A stretch of DNA of 21,729 nucleotides. It comes from a virus. Every line of letters begins with the position of its first letter. Positions within the stretch are counted from its first letter, which is position 1. Under the pieces are notes generated by a model that was given only the letters and a program-made list of their open reading frames with translations, did not search any database and was not told the origin of the DNA. The position numbers and the translations under genes were made by a program. Below are positions 12,086 to 20,077 of the stretch, piece by piece. The DNA lies in the IMG/VR virus record IMGVR_UViG_3300042402_003622, positions 1-21,729 of that record, one strand, 5' to 3'.

Positions 12086-12936
12086 ATGTCTTGCTCAAGT
12101 TGATTTTGCCAAAAAATATCGTTGTAAATGTTGGCATAAACGAATTTTAGCATATTTTTGTATGCAGATTCAGGACATAATCCAAGATCTATAAACTCAT
12201 TGTCGAAATATAGCCCTATATCGGACCCAGACATACTACGCCAATCAGTAGTAATTGTTATATCTTTATTAAAAATATTGGTGTTAAGAGTTACATAATC
12301 ATCTACATTGTATATCCCATCTACTTTTATATCCCCATAGTCGCTATCGGTTAGATCCTGCAATTGCCATTTTTGAGTTTTTATTTTATTATGCCAATTT
12401 GTTTGTTGATACTGTGGTTCAAATAAGGTATAAAAACTTAGTAAATGAGGCAAAAGGTCTTTACTTACCCCACCATAACTTAATTGACTATTAGTAAACC
12501 AACTGCCGGGTTTAGGAACACGATTATTATTAATCCAGTGTAATTTAATATTTTTACTTTTATGATATTTTGCAAATAGTAGTTTAGTATTATCTCTATA
12601 TTGATTATTTTTTATCATCATAAAGCGTGTATTTGGAAATTCTCTAACTAAAGATTGCCATTCCTGCGCATCTTTAACTCCAGGTTTTTCTATTAATACA
12701 ATTTTACTAACTTTTGCTACTTTTTTTGCAATTGAGTAATGTAAATAATTAGGTACTGAAACAATAGTAATATCTATAGAGTTAACATCTGTAATTGCTT
12801 GGTCTAAGTCTAAATAGTTTGGGTTTAGATCAGGATTTATATCTACTGTATAGCAAATATATTTTAAATCCTTACATACATTTTTATACAATTGGCCTAT
12901 ACCTAGGCCAACTACTAAACATTTAATTGCTGCCAT
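12061..12936 (-). CDS. Gfo/Idh/MocA-family oxidoreductase
   Basis: A 291-residue NAD(P)-dependent oxidoreductase of the glucose-fructose oxidoreductase/inositol dehydrogenase/MocA family, which acts on sugars, inositols and their derivatives. Seen: the Rossmann motif VVGLGIGQLY (8-17), SVPNYLHYSIA (60-70), the catalytic-Lys motif EKPG (83-86, K84), and GGVSKDLLPH (155-164), with the Asp and His (D160, H164) that complete the active site. It is shorter than the usual 330 to 400 residues. The ATG at 12936 is 14 bases inside dpdA, without a good SD, so translation is coupled to dpdA. This direct coupling to a DNA transglycosylase is the main hint that it works on a base or sugar linked to DNA modification; biochemistry is not predictable from the sequence. 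Confidence 0.88.
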   Translation of the reverse strand: MAAIKCLVVGLGIGQLYKNVCKDLKYICYTVDINPDLNPNYLDLDQAITDVNSIDITIVSVPNYLHYSIAKKVAKVSKIVLIEKPGVKDAQEWQSLVREFPNTRFMMIKNNQYRDNTKLLFAKYHKSKNIKLHWINNNRVPKPGSWFTNSQLSYGGVSKDLLPHLLSFYTLFEPQYQQTNWHNKIKTQKWQLQDLTDSDYGDIKVDGIYNVDDYVTLNTNIFNKDITITTDWRSMSGSDIGLYFDNEFIDLGLCPESAYKNMLKFVYANIYNDIFWQNQLEQDIWIHKQIA

Positions 12937-14485
12937 CTAAATTTTGTTCAAGTTTATCAAGTTCTGTATCTATAGCTTCTGGAGGTAAATCTTCCTCGTC
13001 AAAACTAAAATGTTTACTAAAATAAGTTTTACTATTTACAGCATTTTGACTTAAAGTTCCTCGTGTGCCAACAATACACATCCAATATTTGTTATATTCT
13101 TCAATTATAGCTTCTGCACGCCCTCTATCGCTAGTAGCAAAAATATCATTTACCACATCTCTAAAAAAGTTATGCCTATTAGATCTAAATGATTTTTTCC
13201 CTGCAATAGTGGATATAAGCATTTCTGGAACTATGCCATTATCATATTGCCTATTAGCTTCTTGTACTGCATAAAGGTGTGACCAAACATTATGCCCCAT
13301 TTGTAAAACATAACTAAAACTGTCCCAGCTGGTTTTGCCTTCTTTGCCTATTTTATTAAGATCGCCTGGTTTATATACACATACATCCTTAATTAATAAG
13401 CGTTTACTGATGGGACTTTCTAAAAATGTTTCAAATACTTTGTCATTAATAACAGCATCGCCAAAAAATCTATTATCCACAGAATATTTTTTATCATCTA
13501 CACTTGTACGCATTCTATAGACCCATTTTTTACGATCAGGAAATTCTGATTCAGTATAGATTTGTCCGTTAGCGGTAGCTAAAAATGGGCTTGCACAATC
13601 AAAACTTATTGTAAAGTTTTCGTTATGATATTTACGAATAGCTCGTTGAATATCTGTCAATAACAATCCCCATTCAAGTTTACCTGTTCCAAGGAAGTGC
13701 ATCCAATCATGTTTACCAGGTTCTAATAGTCCTTCGAATCTTAGTGCCACTAATCGCTTTAATGCTAGATGTACATCGCACATATTCTGCCCGCCCATTG
13801 CCCAACCATCAAATGGTTGTTCAAAGTGTTTAGGGTCACAATAATGTTTTACTTGATTATACCAACGGTCAGCTTCTTCATGTGTTTCTCCTTGTAATAC
13901 ATTTAGTAATTTGCAATTACCATTTCTATTACGCATGAAGTAATCATTATTAATTAATGTAGCTTGAATGGCTTCAGCTTCGCTAGTAATACCAGTGGCT
14001 TTTCTTGCTACTGCACTTCGTGCAGCCCAGCTAGGCACATCTAGAATCATACCTCGATCCATATATGCATCTAGCCATTCAATAACTTGTTTACGACGCT
14101 GGCCTGCTTTGGGACAGTTAGGATTTTTCCAATCGCCTTCCCAAACACCTTTACCAATTTGGAACCCGCCACTATCGCCTAAAATAAATGAATTTTGTCT
14201 ATCACGATTGCGCACCATTTCGTCTCGATTAGGTGGTGCATTCACATCCAGTGCAGCATGTCCTGCACTATATAAACTCCATTTATAGTGAAAGTATCCA
14301 TTGGTTTTATCAAACCAATTTAATCCATCAATGGATCCATTAAAATGAACGGGTATTCTTGTTTGTGACAAATAGTTAGGATTAAGTTTATTTTTACTTA
14401 GTTCACTTGAATAAAAACTACTTAATGCAGGTAAAAATATAGCATAATCCCGTTGTTTTGTAGTTAAATCGTCTTGGGGAATCAT
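12923..14485 (-). CDS. dpdA: DNA 7-deazaguanine transglycosylase (DpdA, TGT family)
   Basis: A TGT-superfamily base-exchange enzyme. DpdA proteins swap guanine in DNA for a 7-deazaguanine, as tRNA-guanine transglycosylase does in tRNA. Using the ATG at 14485 (520 residues; a TTG at 14494 is also in frame), the active site is seen as GDSGGFQ (103-109, D104), LDVP (148-151, D149), NVLQGE (195-200), GWAMGGQ (227-233) and the nucleophile in SFDCASP (D296). A helix MGHNVWSHLYAVQEANR resembles the C-terminal TGT helix, but the CxCxxC zinc site is missing, since no such Cys cluster exists. The start has no SD; a 6-bp hairpin (14491-14509) sits over the gp45 stop codon just before it. It follows the clamp gene almost directly and overlaps the Gfo/Idh/MocA gene. 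folE, queD-like and queE in the same run make a DNA rather than tRNA role very likely. Confidence 0.92.
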   Translation of the reverse strand: MIPQDDLTTKQRDYAIFLPALSSFYSSELSKNKLNPNYLSQTRIPVHFNGSIDGLNWFDKTNGYFHYKWSLYSAGHAALDVNAPPNRDEMVRNRDRQNSFILGDSGGFQIGKGVWEGDWKNPNCPKAGQRRKQVIEWLDAYMDRGMILDVPSWAARSAVARKATGITSEAEAIQATLINNDYFMRNRNGNCKLLNVLQGETHEEADRWYNQVKHYCDPKHFEQPFDGWAMGGQNMCDVHLALKRLVALRFEGLLEPGKHDWMHFLGTGKLEWGLLLTDIQRAIRKYHNENFTISFDCASPFLATANGQIYTESEFPDRKKWVYRMRTSVDDKKYSVDNRFFGDAVINDKVFETFLESPISKRLLIKDVCVYKPGDLNKIGKEGKTSWDSFSYVLQMGHNVWSHLYAVQEANRQYDNGIVPEMLISTIAGKKSFRSNRHNFFRDVVNDIFATSDRGRAEAIIEEYNKYWMCIVGTRGTLSQNAVNSKTYFSKHFSFDEEDLPPEAIDTELDKLEQNLDGSN

Positions 14486-14490
14486 ATTAT

Positions 14491-14509
14491 ACAAACTTAT
14501 TTTGTTTGT
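14491..14509 (-). promoter_or_regulatory. Weak hairpin at the clamp-dpdA junction
   Basis: ACAAAC (14509-14504 on the minus strand) pairs with GTTTGT (14496-14491) across a 7-base loop. The stem covers the gp45 stop codon and ends five bases before the dpdA ATG, where no SD is present. Only two of six pairs are G-C, so the structure is weak; any role in tuning dpdA translation is speculative. Confidence 0.3.
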
Positions 14510-15228
14510 GCAGGCAAAATATATTCGTACAATCCAAGGCCAGAATCTACTGTGATTAACATAACACCATTGTCACTGATCTTTATTGTTTTATCGCCAG
14601 ACAAATTTAAAACACTAAGAATAATTCCAACAGGATAGCTCATAGTTTTAGTCAATGTACCTAGTGTGTCATAATTAAAAATAAAATTACCTGCATGAGT
14701 GCTGTGATCACCAAAGTAAACTTTAATATCTTTTTTCTCTTGTTTAATGGTAAAACTAGTTTCTTCGCTATTTGCACTAGCTTGAAATTTTAGTCTTTGA
14801 ATTGCTTGGACACTTGGTTCAAATTCTACATGCCATTGTGCGCCTTTAAATTTTGGAGTTTTTAGTTTTTCCTCAATTGTGGCCTGGTTCATTAATCGAT
14901 ATTCATTTTTAAAATCTCCTACTGCATTTGTAAAATTAATGCTGGAGGGGATTTTTGTACCATTATCATCTTTAGTAATTACAGTAATATTAGCATCCTC
15001 TCTATATTCAGGGATATTAAGAACTGTATTAAGTTTATTTAGATTTGGCATACCGAATATACCGATAAAATCTGGTAACACATTATGGAATCTAGCTTTA
15101 ATAACCACAGAATTGTCAATACTAATGGTATGTAGTTGTGTTTCTTTTTCTGTTCCAACAATTTTTACAGTATCAATAACACCTAATGTATAGGTATTAC
15201 GAACTATATCTTGTAAATAGTCTTTCAT
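14497..15228 (-). CDS. 45: DNA polymerase sliding clamp (gp45-like)
   Basis: A 243-residue protein matching T4-type gp45 (228 aa), the trimeric ring that tethers DNA polymerase and, in T4, activates late transcription. I identify it from the conserved run GMPNLNKLNTVLNIPEY (59-75), the FEPSVQAIQRLKFQA segment around 135-150, FGDHSTHAGNFIF (about 172-184) and the C-terminal ITVDSGLGLYEYILPAQ, which I remember from marine T4-like clamps. The ATG at 15228 has AGGAG six bases upstream, one of the strongest ribosome sites here, fitting a protein needed in many copies. It lies one gene after DNA polymerase, whose C-terminal tail looks like a clamp-binding peptide, and directly before dpdA. The late boxes in this window imply that a clamp-dependent late system also operates. 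Confidence 0.92.
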   Translation of the reverse strand: MKDYLQDIVRNTYTLGVIDTVKIVGTEKETQLHTISIDNSVVIKARFHNVLPDFIGIFGMPNLNKLNTVLNIPEYREDANITVITKDDNGTKIPSSINFTNAVGDFKNEYRLMNQATIEEKLKTPKFKGAQWHVEFEPSVQAIQRLKFQASANSEETSFTIKQEKKDIKVYFGDHSTHAGNFIFNYDTLGTLTKTMSYPVGIILSVLNLSGDKTIKISDNGVMLITVDSGLGLYEYILPAQTK

Positions 15229-15272
15229 ATTAATCTCCTAACAAAGTATTGTATATTATATATTTAGAAAAA

Positions 15273-16124
15273 TCAAGAAGATTTGGCAATTATTTCGCCT
15301 AAAACTGGTTGCAATTTAATAGTATTTAAAGTACCAGGTTTGGTATAAATTATAAAATCAGCTTCTGAACTACGATGAGTTAAAGTTCCAGACTTATTAA
15401 ATATTTTAAAAAAGTCACCTACAGTTTGATATGGTTTCAAATAACTTTCTACTTCTTTTAATTCTGACAATGTGTCGCCATTTACAAAGTTAAATATTAA
15501 AGTACCGCCTGGGCGTAACAAATTATATATAATGTTTAATAGTTGTGTAAATTCTTTATTATTTAAATAATTAATTATATTCCAACAAACTATACATGAA
15601 AATTGCTTATGTGGTAAAGTAATATAACCTGATGTTAAACCATTACTTAACAGATATGGCCGTAATCTTTTCTGATATACTGGATTAAACCGTTCTAATA
15701 TGTTTTGTAATCCCTTTTCATTATAAGATGCAATATAAAGTGGATCTGCTGCAATCATAGAATGTACTAATTTGTACGCATCCCCTATAAACAAACTGGG
15801 ATATCTACAATCAGTGCTTCGTGTAATAAATGGAGTTACTTCTTCTAGTAATGTATCACTTAAAACTTTTTCAGTATCATTTTGTTGCAAACAACTAGAC
15901 AATGAATGTATTTGTAATTGTTCTTTAAGACGATTAGTTTCATTTTCTAAAAAACTTAACTCTCCCAATATTTTTTGATTGGCTTTTACCAGTAAATCAA
16001 GTTCTGAAGAAAGAGTTTTTAGCTGGTTATTAAAATCTACTTGAATACTTTTTAGTTGATCATGAAAGTCCTGTTGTATTTGTAAGGTCTTATCTAAATA
16101 ATATTGTAGTTCACTTAGTTGCAT
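15273..16124 (-). CDS. Coiled-coil protein with methyltransferase-like domain
   Basis: A 283-residue two-part protein. Residues 1-75 form a coiled coil (regular Leu/Ile spacing, many Gln, Lys and Glu). Residues 105-215 resemble a class I SAM methyltransferase: DLIF-type strands, FSCIVCWNIINYLNNKEF (175-192), and the LLRPGGTLIFNFVNG motif (202-216) typical after motif IV. Motif I, expected as GxGxG, is only PSLFIGDAY (109-117) and is degenerate, so methyl transfer is doubtful. The C-terminus is beta-rich. Its ATG abuts the polymerase stop codon (TAA then ATG), with no SD, implying coupled translation. Its location between polymerase and clamp genes suggests a role at the replication fork or in DNA modification, but it could equally be a glycan- or protein-modifying enzyme. 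Confidence 0.7.
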   Translation of the reverse strand: MQLSELQYYLDKTLQIQQDFHDQLKSIQVDFNNQLKTLSSELDLLVKANQKILGELSFLENETNRLKEQLQIHSLSSCLQQNDTEKVLSDTLLEEVTPFITRSTDCRYPSLFIGDAYKLVHSMIAADPLYIASYNEKGLQNILERFNPVYQKRLRPYLLSNGLTSGYITLPHKQFSCIVCWNIINYLNNKEFTQLLNIIYNLLRPGGTLIFNFVNGDTLSELKEVESYLKPYQTVGDFFKIFNKSGTLTHRSSEADFIIYTKPGTLNTIKLQPVLGEIIAKSS

Positions 16125-18785
16125 TTATTCAAAACTAAACAAATCAAGAAAACTGCTTTTAATATCAGTACTAGCAATAATATTCCAATTAAGCACGCCT
16201 AATAGATTTTCTACTTTTTGATCTACAATAGTGCCTTCCATTTCACTGTCATCAAATGGTAGGTCTTTAAACCAATTAGGGATATGATTTTCATCAATAG
16301 GATATGCTACACTTGTATAGCCTAAAGGATTATTTTTAAGTTTACATACAATGATTTTCATACCATCTACTATACTCATTGAGTAATTGTCACTGTTAAG
16401 TCTTCGTAAGTTATTCCAATTCATTGCTGCACGAACATGTCCTGGCATATTAGCCTTACCTAATTTTTGTTCTTGTTCAACATAATTAGTAAGGTTATTT
16501 ACTCGTTTAGGGGTGCCTTTTTCCCAAGGTGGTCTGTTTCTAAAGTCTAATTTAAACTCTTTAATACGGCCAATAATATAATCTTTGGTTTGTCCTGTAA
16601 GTACATCTAATAGAATACTACTTAAGAAGTCTTGCACAACTTTTGGGGTATCACTTCTTTTTAGATCAAGGCCCATAGCTTTAAGGTCGCCGGGTTTGCC
16701 GTTAGTATCTTTGCGTTTACCTTCTTTATCATAAATTAAAACAGCATACCTTTTCTTTTTAATAAAGATACCTTTACTGGCAACTAATTCTCTACCGCCT
16801 TTAATGATAGTGCCTAAGTCTCTAGTGCAGTGAAATGCTCTTTCCATAAATGATGGAAAGCTTTCATTAACTTGATCTGCTATTTTGTCATAAAGTTGGA
16901 TGCAAGTATCCTTACTCCACTCCATAGTTCCGGATTCAACTTCTGTTTTAATAATTGGCCATGCACTAAAATACACGCTATCTGTGTCACCGTAGATGAT
17001 ACTTTCGCCTGTATGGTCATATTTTCCTGTTATGCATTCATTTACAAATGCATCCATATGTTGAGCAATAGCTCTACCAGTTAAAGTTGTACTTTGGCCA
17101 ATTCTATGATCGAAAAATCTACAGCCTGGATTTAAAATCGCACCATAAAGGCTGTTTAGATTAATCTTTTTAACTAATTGTCGTTTATCCCAATAAACTT
17201 TATCTTCATCGGTTTCTGATTCTTTCAACTTCTTTTGCATTTCTTTTCGTTCTGCGTACCATTTTTCCAACAATCCTGGCACAATGCCTTTTTGTTGAAT
17301 GTTAAAAATAGTACCATTAGCACTAAGGGCCCAGGGTTTATCGCTTTGAAAAATTAATCGCCAAACATCTGCAGCAGAAAGTACATCACTATTTCCATCT
17401 TCCCAATCTATAGTAATTTCTGTGCCCTGATCTCCGTTCATTACTGCAGTGTATTCTAGACTACCAAATAAGCCTTCCCAAGCTTCTGCAAAGCTTGAGC
17501 CTGATTCCATTTTTGTTTTAATATAATGGTCTGTCATTATGGGTCTTAATTGACCCACAATAGTTTCAGGCCCCATGTTTAGTGCTCTGATTGTGGATGG
17601 ATATAGACTGTTGATGTCGATTGCACCGATGCTTTCATGCATTCCTGTTTTGGGATAAGCAACATAGGCACCTGCCGCTTGGGTTTCTCCTCCGTCTTCT
17701 TCCCTACTTTTCCGATTAGGAACGACCAATCCTTGACTGTGTGCTTCATTTATAATAGCCTGTTCTGTAGTTGCGACTGCGCCCATTGTGGTAGGTAACA
17801 GTACTGTGTTGTCATGTGCAATAGTATTAGCAAGGTCAATAAATCTCAATTTTGTATCAAGTTTTGCTAATAGTCTTGTATCCTGACGATTGTATTCAAT
17901 AAATGTGTCGAAGTCTTTGTTATAAAGTTGATCTAATGTTCCTTCATATGGTGTTTTCCTTTCCGAAAGTTCATATTCCCCGATTGCATCCAAACTATAA
18001 CTATGCCGTTCTTCATATGTATATTTTCTATATAACTGCATATAGTCAATATGTACACGACCTACCAAATCAAATGTGGTTTGTTCTGTGCCGTATCTTT
18101 CAAATATTCTTCCTTTAGGATGTTGCCCCCAAAGACAGAATCTTCTAGTATCGTCTGCACTAAGCACACGAGTTATTCTTTTTACCAAATAGGGAATATC
18201 AAAGCCTTCACTATTCCAGCCACTAAGAATATCTGCATCATCTATAATGTTGAGAAAAGTATCTAACAAGGTTGCTTCATCTTCGAAGATAAAGCAATCA
18301 GAGTGTTTAGCTGCAATTTCATTTGCAGTTTCTAGACTCATACCTTTAGGGGGAATAACCAGTGTAACTAGTTTATCTAACCAATCAAGGTAGATACTAA
18401 TTGCAGTAACCATGTTAAATGGATCATCAGGTTTACTAAACCCTTTTACAGGATCAAAGTCAACCTCAATATCAAAAAAAGCAGTTTGTAGTTTTGGTGC
18501 TTCTTGACCTAGATAATGTTCTTCTAAGCAACGGAATACAGGTTTAATATCACTTTCCCATAGCCGTTTATTGCTTTGTATTTTCAGTTCTTTATGAAAT
18601 TCTCTATGATTTTTAGTTGTGAACCTACTTACGCTAGTGCCGTAAATAGTTTTAAATTTACCTTTAGGGTCATCGTAGTAAAAAACAAGATTTACTGGAT
18701 ATTCCTGGTAAATTCGTTGACCGTTTACACGCTCAACAACATGTATACGGTCACTATGTTTATCTAAAATAGCATCAACATACAT
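16125..18785 (-). CDS. 43: Family B DNA polymerase (gp43-like)
   Basis: The replicative DNA polymerase, 886 residues (T4 gp43 has 898), apparently complete. The proofreading 3'-5' exonuclease is intact: Exo I FFDIE (D105, E107), Exo II NSEGFD (D196), Exo III YNRQD (Y298, D302). Polymerase motifs: A, AIDINSLYPS (388-397, D390); B, KKINLNSLYG (539-548); C, IYGDTDSVYF (597-606, D600 and D602); and KKKRYAV (677-682) for primer contact. The last residues, SSFLDLFSFE, resemble the C-terminal peptide by which T4-type polymerases bind the sliding clamp. The insertion with the acidic WEDGNSD near 461-467 is typical of T4-like enzymes. The ATG at 18785 overlaps the preceding stop as TAATG. No intron, intein or frameshift is seen. 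Confidence 0.98.
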   Translation of the reverse strand: MYVDAILDKHSDRIHVVERVNGQRIYQEYPVNLVFYYDDPKGKFKTIYGTSVSRFTTKNHREFHKELKIQSNKRLWESDIKPVFRCLEEHYLGQEAPKLQTAFFDIEVDFDPVKGFSKPDDPFNMVTAISIYLDWLDKLVTLVIPPKGMSLETANEIAAKHSDCFIFEDEATLLDTFLNIIDDADILSGWNSEGFDIPYLVKRITRVLSADDTRRFCLWGQHPKGRIFERYGTEQTTFDLVGRVHIDYMQLYRKYTYEERHSYSLDAIGEYELSERKTPYEGTLDQLYNKDFDTFIEYNRQDTRLLAKLDTKLRFIDLANTIAHDNTVLLPTTMGAVATTEQAIINEAHSQGLVVPNRKSREEDGGETQAAGAYVAYPKTGMHESIGAIDINSLYPSTIRALNMGPETIVGQLRPIMTDHYIKTKMESGSSFAEAWEGLFGSLEYTAVMNGDQGTEITIDWEDGNSDVLSAADVWRLIFQSDKPWALSANGTIFNIQQKGIVPGLLEKWYAERKEMQKKLKESETDEDKVYWDKRQLVKKINLNSLYGAILNPGCRFFDHRIGQSTTLTGRAIAQHMDAFVNECITGKYDHTGESIIYGDTDSVYFSAWPIIKTEVESGTMEWSKDTCIQLYDKIADQVNESFPSFMERAFHCTRDLGTIIKGGRELVASKGIFIKKKRYAVLIYDKEGKRKDTNGKPGDLKAMGLDLKRSDTPKVVQDFLSSILLDVLTGQTKDYIIGRIKEFKLDFRNRPPWEKGTPKRVNNLTNYVEQEQKLGKANMPGHVRAAMNWNNLRRLNSDNYSMSIVDGMKIIVCKLKNNPLGYTSVAYPIDENHIPNWFKDLPFDDSEMEGTIVDQKVENLLGVLNWNIIASTDIKSSFLDLFSFE

Positions 18786-19045
18786 TAAAGAGTACGCCCA
18801 ACTGTTTCTAGAATAGAATTCAGTTCTTCGTTTTCTTTATTTGTTTCCCCTAGTTTGCTTTTAAGTGCAATACGCACTGCTTTTTTTAATACACTAGGTT
18901 TAATTTCAAGTTCTTCTGCGATTGCTTTAATTGTATCACTCAAACCTGCATTTAAGTCTTCTACTTCTTGCATAACACTTACGCCCTCATTAATAAGTTG
19001 AGTAAGTTTAAGCTTCTGTTCTCCACTGAACATTCTACTTGACAT
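18785..19045 (-). CDS. dsbA: DsbA-like double-stranded DNA-binding protein
   Basis: An 86-residue, almost wholly helical protein. Its length and the pattern LNAGLSDTIKAIAEELEI (about 31-48) followed by KPSVLKKAVRIALKSKLG (49-66) resemble T4 DsbA (89 aa), a small protein that binds dsDNA near late promoters and assists late transcription. I recall near-identical sequences annotated this way in marine T4-like phages. The ATG at 19045 has GGAG five bases upstream, a strong site. It is immediately followed by the polymerase gene (TAATG). Being T4 DsbA, it is unrelated to the disulfide isomerase of the same name. The assignment rests on pattern and context, not on a catalytic motif. Confidence 0.65.
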   Translation of the reverse strand: MSSRMFSGEQKLKLTQLINEGVSVMQEVEDLNAGLSDTIKAIAEELEIKPSVLKKAVRIALKSKLGETNKENEELNSILETVGRTL

Positions 19046-19063
19046 AATAGCTCCGTTAAAAAA

Positions 19064-19645
19064 TTATTTAAAACCGATTTTCATAAATCTTGTATAATTT
19101 GAATTTGGATCTTGTAAAGGTTTTTGTTTTAATATCAAAGTTTTTGTAAGCGGAAAAGCATCATCAAATTCAAATATATCATTAGTAACTACAGGTACTA
19201 ATTGTACATTATTTCTACCTTGAAGTGCAACAAGAGATCCTGCCGGAATGTTATCTAACCAACCATTATTTTCCATATCGTTGCAACTGGTATTAATTAT
19301 AATATGATTTTTGTTCTTTTGATATGAATGTTCATTTGCGTCTCTTAGTATGGGTAGTACTTTATAATGATTGATATTTCCCAATACTGTTTTAGACACA
19401 TCTAAATTTTTTTTATCTATATCTACCAATAAAAGTTGTTTAAATTGAATGTCATGCGCATCCAAAAATAAACCTAAATTGCCATACCAACTTCCCAATA
19501 TGGTAATTATATCTGTATTATGGTTAAATTTATTTTGGATTAATTTAAGATAATTACAAAGCCATTTTTTGCTTAAGATAAGATCATCTGTAAAGCTGCC
19601 TGGTAAAGTATCTGGACTTGCCTCTTTTAAATCTCTACTTTTCAT
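19064..19645 (-). CDS. Methyltransferase-like Rossmann-fold protein
   Basis: A 193-residue protein resembling a small class I SAM-dependent methyltransferase. The first strand and glycine loop read IITILGSWYGNLGLF (46-60), in place of a classic GxGxG; the acidic residue that would hold the ribose is in LLLVDIDKKNL (71-81, D75), and IIINTSCNDMENNGW (115-129) is a motif IV-like loop. IPAGSLVALQGRNN (133-146) follows. I recall similar proteins in cyanophages. The substrate (DNA, RNA, protein or small molecule) is unknown. The ATG overlaps the stop of the Dps gene as ATGA. Its TAA is followed by the dsbA start after 18 bases. Confidence 0.65.
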   Translation of the reverse strand: MKSRDLKEASPDTLPGSFTDDLILSKKWLCNYLKLIQNKFNHNTDIITILGSWYGNLGLFLDAHDIQFKQLLLVDIDKKNLDVSKTVLGNINHYKVLPILRDANEHSYQKNKNHIIINTSCNDMENNGWLDNIPAGSLVALQGRNNVQLVPVVTNDIFEFDDAFPLTKTLILKQKPLQDPNSNYTRFMKIGFK

Positions 19646-20076
19646 TTAAGAGTTGATCTTAACATCCATGAATGTTTTTTATGAGCATCCATTCTTTCAG
19701 CTAAAAAGTTACTTAACCCATGTTCACCATAAGTTTCTGCTTTGTCGTATACCATTTTGAAAATCTTAATTGTTTTTTCGCTATCGTCCAATAGTTCTTG
19801 TATCATATTTTCTGCAGCCAAGATCTGCATTTCATCATCTATTTGTGTTAGCATACTTAGTCTGGTATAGCTACCTGGTGTATATGAGTTTAGTTTTCTA
19901 ATATTTTCAGCAAAGTCGTCTATACTTGCATAGACTTCTTCATAGATTTTACCAAAAAGTTTATGATATTGACTAAAGTCTGGCCCTTCTACATTCCAAT
20001 GAAAGTAATGGGCTTTTAAATAAAAACTAAATTCAGTTGCAAAAGCAATTTTAAGTGCTTTAATTAAATCATCCAT
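19642..20076 (-). CDS. dps: Dps-family miniferritin
   Basis: A 144-residue four-helix ferritin-like protein, the usual Dps size. Dps forms a 12-subunit shell that oxidises and stores iron with hydrogen peroxide; some members also bind DNA. The complete ferroxidase set is present with standard spacing: H26 in FHWNVEG, H38, then D53 and E57 in DDFAEN (intervals 12, 15 and 4, as in E. coli Dps H51, H63, D78, E82). The ATG at 20076 is preferred to an in-frame GTG at 20121: it follows the previous stop by one base, and an AGG lies about nine bases upstream. That shorter start removes a Lys-rich leader (RKKTKTKRQ) that would otherwise resemble a DNA-binding tail. The gene sits in the replication region, ATGA-linked to the methyltransferase-like gene. 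Confidence 0.88.
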   Translation of the reverse strand: MDDLIKALKIAFATEFSFYLKAHYFHWNVEGPDFSQYHKLFGKIYEEVYASIDDFAENIRKLNSYTPGSYTRLSMLTQIDDEMQILAAENMIQELLDDSEKTIKIFKMVYDKAETYGEHGLSNFLAERMDAHKKHSWMLRSTLK

Positions 20077-20077
20077 A

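Noticed and set aside
794-15978. Plus-strand open frames longer than 60 codons, such as 4506-4793, 13968-14288 and 14879-15193
   Set aside because: Each lies opposite a well-supported minus-strand gene, has no recognisable domain and no matching ribosome site. All firm genes run on the minus strand.
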